Made by a program: the position numbers and the translations under genes | The notes under the pieces: generated by a model | Databases searched by the model: none | Told to the model about the DNA's origin: nothing | The model's input: the letters and a program-made list of their open reading frames with translations, nothing else | In this document: in pieces, positions 1 through 5,828 of the stretch | How the letters are laid out: every line of letters starts with the position of its first letter | Numbering within the stretch: position 1 is the first letter of the stretch | Assembly: GCA_003131365.1 (NCBI GenBank) | Contig: PKVB01000036.1 | Coordinates: 17,849 to 23,676, forward strand | Length of the DNA: 5,828 nucleotides | Origin: Gemmatimonadota bacterium | Lineage (GTDB): Bacteria; Gemmatimonadota; Gemmatimonadetes; Gemmatimonadales; Gemmatimonadaceae | Direction: 5' to 3'

Positions 1-1979
1 ACTACGGACTCGGCGAGCAGCCGATGCCATTGCTTCGCAACGGGTCTGTGTTTCCGCTCTGGAATACGGATCGCTTCGGCTACCGCCCCGGTGACATGCC
101 GATCTACTCCTCGATTCCGTTCTACCTCGGAGTTCGCGACGGCATTGCGCACGGCATTCTGTACGACAATCCGTTCCGGGCGGAATTCGATTTTTCCGCC
201 AGAATGCGATCGGCGCTCTCCTACATGTCCGAAGGCGGGATCGATGGCGGAGAGCTTCGATATTACGTGATCCCGGGACCGGGACTCGACAGCACGCTCG
301 CGCGCTACACGCGACTCACCGGCAGGACGCAGCTGCCGCCTCGCTGGTCGTTGGGGTATCACCAGAGCCGGTACAGCTATTTCCCCGACACGACCGTCGA
401 GAATCTCGCGCGCGAATTCCGCCGGCGTGACATTCCCGCTGATGTGATTCATCTCGACATCCACTACATGAATGGATATCGGGATTTTACTTTCGACCCG
501 GAGCGTTTCCCCCAGCCGAAGCGCTTGCTCGACACGCTCGCGGCGGAAGGATTCAAGGTGGTGACGATCGTCGACCCTGGTCTCAAGGTCGACAGCGCCT
601 GGTCCGTCTATCGTGACGGCCTAACGCGAGGCGCGTACATCACGCTTCCTGATGGATCTCCGTACGTAGGTATCGTCTGGCCAGGCCGAAGCGTCTTTCC
701 CGATTTCTCCCGAGCCTCGGTGCGCGCCTGGTGGGGCGCACAGCACCAGGCGCTCATCGACGTCGGCGTCCGCGGCGTGTGGGACGACATGAACGAGCCG
801 GCATCCTTTGGTGGTCAGACGATTCCCGATATCGTCCAGTTCGAGGGCGACGGCCACCCGGGGACTCATCTCGAGTACCACAATCAGTATGGGACGCTGA
901 TGGCGCGCGCGACCTTCGACGGATTCCATCGGCTCCGACCGGAACGCCGCCCCTTCGTCATCACGCGTGCCGCGTACGCCGGCGTGCAACGCTACGCGAC
1001 TGTCTGGACCGGCGACAACAACTCGACCTGGGACCACCTGCGGATATCGATCCCGATGATCCTCGGGCTTGGGCTCTCGGGCATTCCGTTCGCAGGGAGC
1101 GATATCGGCGGGTTTAATGGATCCCCCGGCGCCGAACTCTATTCGCGGTGGCTGCAATCGGCGACGCTCGTACCGTTCATGCGCACTCACGCGATGGTCG
1201 GAACTCCGAGGCGCGAGCCGTGGAGCTATGGCCCGCAGTACGAGCGTGCGAATCGGGCGACGATCCGGCTCCGCTACCAAATGATGCCCGCTCTGTACAC
1301 CGCCTACTTCCAGCACACCCAGAAAGGCAGTCCGGTTGTGCGGCCGGTCTTCTGGAATGCACTCACCGATTCAGCCGCGCTCGGCACGGACGACGAATAC
1401 ATCCTCGGCGATCATCTGCTCGTGGCCCCAGTCGTTGATTCGGGCGCAACGAGTCGACGGGTCTACCTGCCGGCGGGCCACTGGTATCGAGTGGGAAGCG
1501 GCGAGGCCTACGACGGCGGTCGTTTGGTGACGGTCCAGGCACCAGACGCTCTCAACGATGGCAATGACACTACTGGACTCCGCGGCTTGCCGGTATTCGC
1601 TCGCGCGGGGGCAGTGATTCCGTCGCAAGCCGTAGTTTCCTACGAAGGTCAGCGGCGCCTCGACACCCTGAGCATCGATATCTATCCGGGGTCGGCCACG
1701 AGCGAGCTGTACGAGGATGCGGGGGATGGATACGCGTATCAGCGAGGGGAGTATCGGCGGACGACGTTTACAACGTCTGGCGCTCCGCTCTTGTCGATGA
1801 CTTTGGCGCAGACGGGATCTTACGCGGGTGCCAGCTCATTCAAGGTCACGATTCACGATGTCTCACGCCCGCAGCGAACATTGGTCGATGGTCGCCCGGT
1901 GCGAACCGACTACGACAGCGCGCGACGCGAGCTCCGCTTCGTAATGCCTGGGCGCGCCCGACTTCTGCAAATCGAGTAA
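1..1979 (+). CDS. GH31 family alpha-glucosidase-type glycoside hydrolase (5'-partial)
   Basis: This is a retaining glycoside hydrolase of family GH31, which most often releases terminal alpha-linked glucose from oligosaccharides. The reading frame is already open at base 3 and encodes YGLGEQ just before the ATG at 24. That motif belongs to the GH31 N-terminal beta-sandwich, so the gene starts upstream of the window and the ATG at 24 is internal. Counting from that ATG, the alpha-glucosidase-type substrate segment HLDIHYMN is at residues 143-150. WDDMNE at 253-258 holds the nucleophile D255, and WTGDN at 328-332 holds the acid/base D331. GSDIGGF is at 358-364 and the RTH motif at 387-389. The C-terminal sheet domains follow, with VFARAGAVIP from 524 and the DUF5110-like LYEDAGDGYAY from 562. 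All catalytic residues are intact. Other GH31 activities (alpha-xylosidase, for example) cannot be excluded, but HYM-type motifs favour alpha-glucosidase. Any signal peptide lies outside the window. The esterase gene follows on the same strand. Confidence 0.95.
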   Translation, partial: YGLGEQPMPLLRNGSVFPLWNTDRFGYRPGDMPIYSSIPFYLGVRDGIAHGILYDNPFRAEFDFSARMRSALSYMSEGGIDGGELRYYVIPGPGLDSTLARYTRLTGRTQLPPRWSLGYHQSRYSYFPDTTVENLAREFRRRDIPADVIHLDIHYMNGYRDFTFDPERFPQPKRLLDTLAAEGFKVVTIVDPGLKVDSAWSVYRDGLTRGAYITLPDGSPYVGIVWPGRSVFPDFSRASVRAWWGAQHQALIDVGVRGVWDDMNEPASFGGQTIPDIVQFEGDGHPGTHLEYHNQYGTLMARATFDGFHRLRPERRPFVITRAAYAGVQRYATVWTGDNNSTWDHLRISIPMILGLGLSGIPFAGSDIGGFNGSPGAELYSRWLQSATLVPFMRTHAMVGTPRREPWSYGPQYERANRATIRLRYQMMPALYTAYFQHTQKGSPVVRPVFWNALTDSAALGTDDEYILGDHLLVAPVVDSGATSRRVYLPAGHWYRVGSGEAYDGGRLVTVQAPDALNDGNDTTGLRGLPVFARAGAVIPSQAVVSYEGQRRLDTLSIDIYPGSATSELYEDAGDGYAYQRGEYRRTTFTTSGAPLLSMTLAQTGSYAGASSFKVTIHDVSRPQRTLVDGRPVRTDYDSARRELRFVMPGRARLLQIE

Positions 1980-1984
1980 GACTC

Positions 1985-2095
1985 ATTCGCCTCGGCGCAG
2001 TCCTTCCCGCGATCCTGCTGTATCTGATCTCGCGGGGTGTCGATTCCGCGACGCCCCGCCAATCGCGGCCGCCTACAGCTCACGTCGATGGAGGT
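1985..2095 (+). other. Signal-peptide-like N-terminal extension of the carboxylesterase, no ATG/GTG/TTG start
   Basis: Reading the esterase frame upstream of 2096 gives IRLGAVLPAILLYLISRG, then DSATPRQSRPPTAHVDGG, running into VVEGSYYD. This looks like an export signal: a basic residue, a hydrophobic core of about 13 residues, and a small-residue SA site near codon 2048. A Pro/Arg/Ser-rich linker and the normal first beta-strand of the esterase fold follow. The frame stays open far back into the GH31 gene, with no ATG, GTG or TTG in the part traced. Non-standard candidates are ATT 1985, which keeps the whole signal, and CTG 2015, 2018 or 2024, which cut into the core. A weak GAG at 1974-1976 is the only Shine-Dalgarno-like sequence. 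That these codons encode the protein's N-terminus is inferred from fold and signal logic. Confidence 0.6.
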
Positions 2096-3649
2096 GTGGT
2101 CGAAGGGAGCTATTACGACGCTCGATCGACCGATGCGGTCTTCAAGGGAATCCCGTTCGCCGCACCGCCTGTCGGCGAGCTCCGTTGGAAGCCGCCAGCA
2201 CCCGTCCCGGCGTGGCGAGGAATTCGGGCTGCAAAAGAATTCCCACCTATCTGCCCGCAACGGCTCTACTCTCCCGAATACTACGCCGGCATCGCCGAGC
2301 GAGTCGGGGGTCGGCCACCGAAACAGAGACCGCTGACGACCAGCGAGGACTGTCTCTACCTCAGTATCTGGACCTCGAATTTCGGCAGCGCTGATCGCCG
2401 CCCGGTGATGGTGTGGATCCATGGCGGAGGGAACAACGGCGGTTGGGGAACTCAGGGTACCGACAACGGCGAGTTTCTGGCTCGCCAAGGCGTGGTCCTG
2501 GTGATGATCGAGTATCGCGTCGGCGCGCTCGGCTTTATCGCCGATTCGGCGCTCACGGCGGAATCACCCCATCATTCGTCGGGCAACTACGGGCTGCTCG
2601 ATCAGATCGCGGCGCTTCGCTGGGTGCAGCGAAACATCGCCGCGTTCGGGGGTGATCCCACGCGCGTCACAGCGTTCGGTCAGTCGTCGGGCGCGCTCGA
2701 CGTCACCTGCCTGATGATGTCGCCGTTGGCGCGCGGATTATTCCAGCGCGCGATCTCTGAAAGTGGAACTTGTACCGGACCATTCGCTGCGCTGAAGGAG
2801 CCAGTCACCAGCTTCAGCGAACACCCAGCGGCAGAAGAGAGCGGCAGACAACTGGCCAAGGCGCTCGGCATCACCGGAACGACTGACGTTCTCGGGGCAA
2901 TGCGCGCCAGGAGCGCGGACGAGATATTCGCTGCGATGTCGCGCGACCCCGGCATTGCACACGAGGTGATCGTCGACGGATGGGTAATCCCGGAGCAGCC
3001 CGACAGGGTACTGGCGGAAGGCCGGCAGCTCAGCGTGCCGTTCATGGTTGGCAGCAACCAGAACGAGTTCGGTGGGTTCGTGAGCTCCTTTCCTGTGCCG
3101 TCCATGGCCGGATACTCCGAGCAGCTACTCAGCGCACTGGGCAGCAGCGCTCCCCTTCGCGCGTTCGTTCCGCGTCTGCTCGAGGCATATCCGGCGTCCG
3201 ACACTGTCGAGGCCGAGCGAAGGTTGTTCGAGGTGAACAACGACGGGTTTGGCGCGCCCGCCCGCTACTTCGCGCGAGCGATGACGAAGGCGGGGCAGCG
3301 CAACGTGTACTTCTACTACTTCACTCACGTCGTTCCCACACCCGGCGGCCAGGCGCTCGGCGCTTTCCATACTGGTGAAATCCCGTTCGTCTTTGGGAGT
3401 GATATGGGTTGGCCGAAGGGTCCGGATGATTTGGCGCTGAGGAATGCGATCAGTAGCTATTGGGTTCAGTTCGCGACGACAGGGGATCCGAATCGGCGCG
3501 GTCTTCCCGAATGGCCGAAGTATGAGCCCGCATCCGATCGATATCTCGAGTTAGCCGACACGATCCGCGTCGGCCAAAGGCTGCGGCAGCGGCAGTATGA
3601 TTTGCTGGATGACGCGCAGGCGGCGCTCGATGCGAGACTCAGACACTAA
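2096..3649 (+). CDS. Type-B carboxylesterase/lipase family protein (start uncertain, probably about 1985)
   Basis: This is an alpha/beta-hydrolase of the carboxylesterase type-B (COesterase, PnbA-like) family, which hydrolyses carboxylic esters; the substrate is unknown. From the GTG at 2096 it encodes 517 residues. FKGIPFAAPPVGELRW lies near the N-terminus, followed by EDCLYLSIW, the oxyanion-hole HGGG at 109-112 and the elbow GQSSG with nucleophile S197 (most relatives have GESAG). E324 in GSNQNEFG and H425 in GAFHTGEIPFVFG complete the triad. All catalytic residues are present and the length fits the family. GTG 2096 is the first ordinary start codon in the frame, but it cuts off the typical first strand (HVDGGVVEG). 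Upstream in-frame codons encode a signal-peptide-like stretch, so the true start is probably ATT at 1985 or another non-standard codon, giving about 554 residues and export. The gene lies directly after the GH31 stop with no visible promoter, so co-transcription is likely. Confidence 0.93.
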   Translation: MVEGSYYDARSTDAVFKGIPFAAPPVGELRWKPPAPVPAWRGIRAAKEFPPICPQRLYSPEYYAGIAERVGGRPPKQRPLTTSEDCLYLSIWTSNFGSADRRPVMVWIHGGGNNGGWGTQGTDNGEFLARQGVVLVMIEYRVGALGFIADSALTAESPHHSSGNYGLLDQIAALRWVQRNIAAFGGDPTRVTAFGQSSGALDVTCLMMSPLARGLFQRAISESGTCTGPFAALKEPVTSFSEHPAAEESGRQLAKALGITGTTDVLGAMRARSADEIFAAMSRDPGIAHEVIVDGWVIPEQPDRVLAEGRQLSVPFMVGSNQNEFGGFVSSFPVPSMAGYSEQLLSALGSSAPLRAFVPRLLEAYPASDTVEAERRLFEVNNDGFGAPARYFARAMTKAGQRNVYFYYFTHVVPTPGGQALGAFHTGEIPFVFGSDMGWPKGPDDLALRNAISSYWVQFATTGDPNRRGLPEWPKYEPASDRYLELADTIRVGQRLRQRQYDLLDDAQAALDARLRH

Positions 3650-3682
3650 GTTGTCGCCTTACGCGCCCCCTCCCCACGACTA

Positions 3683-3694
3683 TATAATCGTCCC
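3683..3694 (+). promoter_or_regulatory. Perfect -10 box (TATAAT) 6 bases before the lipoprotein ATG, probable leaderless promoter
   Basis: TATAAT occupies 3683-3688 and the ATG of the downstream gene is at 3695. A start site about 7 bases after the -10 box would fall on the A of the ATG. The 30 bases before the ATG are pyrimidine-rich and hold no Shine-Dalgarno sequence. No convincing -35 hexamer lies 16-18 bases upstream; TTGTCG at 3651-3656 is too far away, with a 26-base gap. The arrangement matches the TANNNT-type leaderless promoters known from several bacterial phyla. The box is seen directly; leaderless transcription is inferred. Confidence 0.6.
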
Positions 3695-5638
3695 ATGTCG
3701 CACCTTATTTTGTGGCGCCGCGGAGCGCTCGTCTCAGCTCTCCCTCTGCTCGCCGCGTGCAGCAGATCTTCCAGTACCGAGCGCTCGGCGGCCGGCGCGG
3801 CCCCGGCGTGGCTGGTCGAGCGGGGCCGCCAGGAGGCCGAGATGGCCGCGCGGTCGAGCGTGCTTCACGACTTCAAGTTCACGGATCAGAGGCAGGCCAG
3901 CGGCATCACGTTCGAGAACCGGGTCGTAGACGACGCGGGCAAAGACTACAAGCTGGCTCACTACGACCACGGAAATGGAGTGTGCGCCGCGGACATCGAT
4001 GGCGATGGGCTGCCCGATCTCTATTTCGTCACCCAACTCGGCACCAGCGAGCTCTGGAAGAACCTGGGCAACGGCCGGTTCGTCAATATCACCGACCAGG
4101 CGGGGCTCGCAATGCCGGACACGATCGCGGTCGCGTGCTCCTTCGCCGACATCGACAACGACGGCCTTCCCGACCTATTCGTCACGACGGTGCGCCACGG
4201 GAATCGGCTCTTTAAAAACCTCGGCGGTGGGAAGTTTCGCGACATCACCAAAGAGGCAGGAGTGGGATACGTCGGCCACTCCTCCGGCGCGGTGTTCTTC
4301 GACTACGACGGCGACGGCTTGCTCGATCTCTTCGTGACCAATGTGGGTGTGTACACCAGCAACGAGCGAGGGCCGGGCGGCTACTTCGTAGGTCTGCCCG
4401 ACGCTTTCATGGGCCACCTCCACCCCGAGCGCGCCGAAGCAAGCATTCTCTATCACAATCTGGGCGGCGGCCGGTTCAAGGACGTTACGGGCGAGGTCGG
4501 GCTCGTGGACAATAGCTGGAGCGGCGACGCGACGGCGCTCGACATCAACCGCGATGGGTTTCCCGACCTCTACATCCTCGACATGCAGGGAGGGGATCAC
4601 CTCTGGCTCAATGAAGGCGGTAAACATTTTCGCGACGCGACAGCGAAATATTTTCCGAGGACTCCGTGGGGCTCGATGGGGGTGAAGGTCTTCGACTTCG
4701 ATGGGGATGGTCGGCTCGACATCTTCGTCACGAGCATGCACCCGGACATGTGGGTCAACATCCCCGCCGGCGACTGGGCGGCCGAGGGGCGCAAGGCGGA
4801 TTCATCGACGGTGGCTCCCGGGATGATCCCCGGAGGGAAGTCTGGCTTCTTCTTCGGAAACGAGCTGTTCGCGAACCAGGGCGGCGGTCGATTCAGGGAG
4901 GTGTCGGATTCCGTCGGCGTCGAAACGTATTGGCCCTGGGGGCCCAGCGTGGACGACTTCAACGCAGATGGATGGGACGACATTTTCATCGCCGCGGGCA
5001 TGAACTTCCCTTACCGATACGGGATCAACTCCCTGCTTCTCAACGATAGAGGTCACCGCTTTTTGCCGAGCGAATTCGTAGTGGGCGTGGAGCCGCGAAC
5101 GAATGGCGCAACGGAGCAGGTGTGGTTCACCCTCGATTGCAAGGGAGGGGACGCGTTCAATCCTTTCTGTCGCCCCTGTTCCAAGCCCGGGGCGATCGAC
5201 ATAAGGTGCCACGTCGATTCCGCGGGCAAGGTGACGATGATGGGCTCGCTGGGATCGCGCTCCGCGGTCGCACTCGACCTGGACGATGACGGTGATCTCG
5301 ACATCGTGACCAACGAGTTCAACGGGCGTCCGCAGGTTCTCGTCAGCGACCTTGCGCAGCGACAGCGCATCCACTTTCTCAATGTCCACCTTCGCGGAAC
5401 GCGCTCGAATCGGGAGGGGCTCGGTGCGGAGGTTACCGTCGTGTTGCCCGACGGGCGTCGGATTCTGAAGCTCCTCGACGCTAAGTCAGGGTACCTCTCT
5501 CAAAGCGACCTGCCACTTTATTTCGGCCTCGCGGATGCTGACCACGCTGGATCGATCGACGTCCGCTGGCCGTCGGGTCGACAGCAGACGGTGGCCGGAC
5601 CGATCAAGTCAGGGACCATCGAGATCGTCGAGAAGTAG
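3695..5638 (+). CDS. CRTAC1-family lipoprotein: FG-GAP/VCBS beta-propeller with C-terminal ASPIC/UnbV domain
   Basis: This is a 647-residue predicted lipoprotein. It has a basic N-terminus and hydrophobic stretch ending in lipobox LAAC with C22; residue +2 is Ser, so outer-membrane sorting is plausible. The fold is an integrin-alpha-like propeller. Seven Ca2+-binding DxDxDG-type loops end FG-GAP blades and start at residues D100, D152, D203, D283, D334, D421 and D528. They alternate with LWKNLGNGRF-type turns (L-x-x-N-x-G-x-G-x-F). The region before blade 1 (SGITFENR to YDHGNGVCAAD) matches the usual CRTAC1 opening. From about 559 to 645 lies an ASPIC/UnbV domain (GTRSNREGLGAEVTV, then WPSGRQQTV). 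C482, C492, C495 and C505 form a compact cluster within or between the last blades. The family's role is not well defined; adhesion, binding or extracellular scaffolding is usually proposed. The ATG at 3695 is supported by the signal sequence directly after it. A promoter-like box precedes it, so it is probably transcribed apart from the esterase. Confidence 0.93.
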   Translation: MSHLILWRRGALVSALPLLAACSRSSSTERSAAGAAPAWLVERGRQEAEMAARSSVLHDFKFTDQRQASGITFENRVVDDAGKDYKLAHYDHGNGVCAADIDGDGLPDLYFVTQLGTSELWKNLGNGRFVNITDQAGLAMPDTIAVACSFADIDNDGLPDLFVTTVRHGNRLFKNLGGGKFRDITKEAGVGYVGHSSGAVFFDYDGDGLLDLFVTNVGVYTSNERGPGGYFVGLPDAFMGHLHPERAEASILYHNLGGGRFKDVTGEVGLVDNSWSGDATALDINRDGFPDLYILDMQGGDHLWLNEGGKHFRDATAKYFPRTPWGSMGVKVFDFDGDGRLDIFVTSMHPDMWVNIPAGDWAAEGRKADSSTVAPGMIPGGKSGFFFGNELFANQGGGRFREVSDSVGVETYWPWGPSVDDFNADGWDDIFIAAGMNFPYRYGINSLLLNDRGHRFLPSEFVVGVEPRTNGATEQVWFTLDCKGGDAFNPFCRPCSKPGAIDIRCHVDSAGKVTMMGSLGSRSAVALDLDDDGDLDIVTNEFNGRPQVLVSDLAQRQRIHFLNVHLRGTRSNREGLGAEVTVVLPDGRRILKLLDAKSGYLSQSDLPLYFGLADADHAGSIDVRWPSGRQQTVAGPIKSGTIEIVEK

Positions 5639-5697
5639 GAATTGCAAGGTAGTCTTCGGTTGTAGTCTCACCCGAAGTGGGAGCGCGTCGAACCCAG

Positions 5698-5709
5698 TAG
5701 ATTTACGAG
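5698..5709 (+). promoter_or_regulatory. Possible -10 box (TAGATT) 6 bases before the BtuF-like ATG
   Basis: TAGATT at 5698-5703 fits TANNNT (4 of 6 to TATAAT) and ends 6 bases before the ATG at 5710, the same spacing as the box before the lipoprotein gene. No usable Shine-Dalgarno is present: GAG sits directly against the ATG and GGGAG at 5679-5683 is too far. No -35 hexamer is obvious at the normal distance. The match is modest, and chance agreement is quite possible. Confidence 0.35.
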
Positions 5710-5828
5710 ATGCCCCGCATCGTCTCGTTCCTTCCCGCCGCCACTGAGATCACCTACGCGCTCGGCGCGGGCGCGGACCTTGTCGGGCGCTCGCACGAGT
5801 GCGACTACCCGCCTCAGGTGCGCTTGCT
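5710..5828 (+). CDS. BtuF/FepB-like (COG0614-type) substrate-binding-fold protein, 3'-partial
   Basis: Only the first 39 codons and two bases are in the window. They encode MPRIVSFLPAATEITYALG, then a GxxLVGRSHECDYPPQV segment. This is the usual opening of the type III (cluster A) periplasmic-binding fold seen in vitamin B12 and siderophore binding proteins (BtuF/FepB/FecB): RIVSxxPxxTE, then LGxGxxLVG. The SHECDYPP motif resembles stand-alone proteins often annotated as cobalamin-binding. The fold begins at the third residue with no signal peptide, so as read the protein would be cytoplasmic, unlike a classical ABC-importer binding protein. Upstream in-frame sequence gives no convincing signal either. 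The fold assignment is fairly firm from these residues; cobalamin as ligand is only inferred. Transporter genes, if any, would lie beyond the window. Confidence 0.85.
   Translation, partial: MPRIVSFLPAATEITYALGAGADLVGRSHECDYPPQVRL

Noticed and set aside
621..1316. Antisense open frame of 231 codons opposite the GH31 gene.
   Set aside because: Its translation is Arg/Pro-rich with no recognisable domain and lies opposite conserved GH31 catalytic motifs; it is a shadow of the real gene. The same applies to other long antisense frames at 1910-2488, 2680-3240, 4175-4741 and 4802-5389.
1670..2096. Possible -1 programmed frameshift fusing GH31 to the esterase, since the esterase frame (-1 relative to GH31) stays open for 300 or more bases inside the GH31 gene.
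   Set aside because: No slippery heptamer is evident near the GH31 stop, and a fusion would place a signal-peptide-like segment in the middle of the protein. Open alternative frames are expected in G+C-rich coding sequence.
2090..2098. GGAGG just before GTG 2096 as a Shine-Dalgarno supporting that start.
   Set aside because: Only one base separates it from GTG, too close for normal initiation, and it is explained as the Gly-Gly codons of the conserved first strand.
3651..3656. TTGTCG as a -35 box for the lipoprotein promoter.
   Set aside because: It lies 26 bases from the TATAAT box, outside the normal 16-18 range, and matches only 4 of 6 positions.
3992..5305. Recurrent GAC-x-GAT-x-GAC-GGC-like DNA motifs as a DNA repeat array.
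   Set aside because: They are the coding sequence of repeated Ca2+-binding DxDxDG loops of FG-GAP blades, diverged and unevenly spaced, not a nucleotide-level repeat.
5654..5677. Inverted repeat CTTCGG/CCGAAG downstream of the lipoprotein gene as a Rho-independent terminator.
   Set aside because: The stem is only 6 bp with a 12-base loop and no T-tract follows, so it is too weak to call.

Overview
The window is G+C-rich bacterial chromosome carrying four genes, all on the + strand and tightly packed. In order they are: the 3' part of a GH31 alpha-glucosidase-type glycoside hydrolase (1-1979), a type-B carboxylesterase (2096-3649, with a probable exported N-terminal extension from about 1985), a lipoprotein of the CRTAC1/FG-GAP-ASPIC/UnbV family (3695-5638), and the first 39 codons of a BtuF/FepB-like substrate-binding-fold protein (5710 to the window end). 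No RNA gene, mobile element, CRISPR array or long repeat was found, and no gene-free stretch exceeds about 120 bases.

The organism is probably a free-living, heterotrophic Gram-negative bacterium. Secreted or envelope hydrolases next to CRTAC1-type propeller lipoproteins, high G+C and absent Shine-Dalgarno sequences would fit Gemmatimonadota, with Acidobacteriota as an alternative. This is inference from general knowledge of these groups, not something the sequence proves.

The GH31 and esterase genes probably form one transcription unit. Only 5 bases separate the GH31 stop from the most likely esterase start, and no promoter is evident between them. They would give a glycosidase plus an esterase acting on external carbohydrate or ester substrates. 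The CRTAC1-family gene has its own perfect TATAAT box 6 bases before its ATG and no Shine-Dalgarno, which suggests a leaderless mRNA. The BtuF-like gene has a weaker TANNNT box at the same 6-base spacing.

The points most worth a second look are the esterase start, where the signal-peptide-like frame has no ATG, GTG or TTG; the pair of leaderless-type promoters with matching geometry; a symmetric four-cysteine cluster in the propeller lipoprotein; and the missing signal peptide on the BtuF-like protein. I do not see a clearly novel multi-gene system here.
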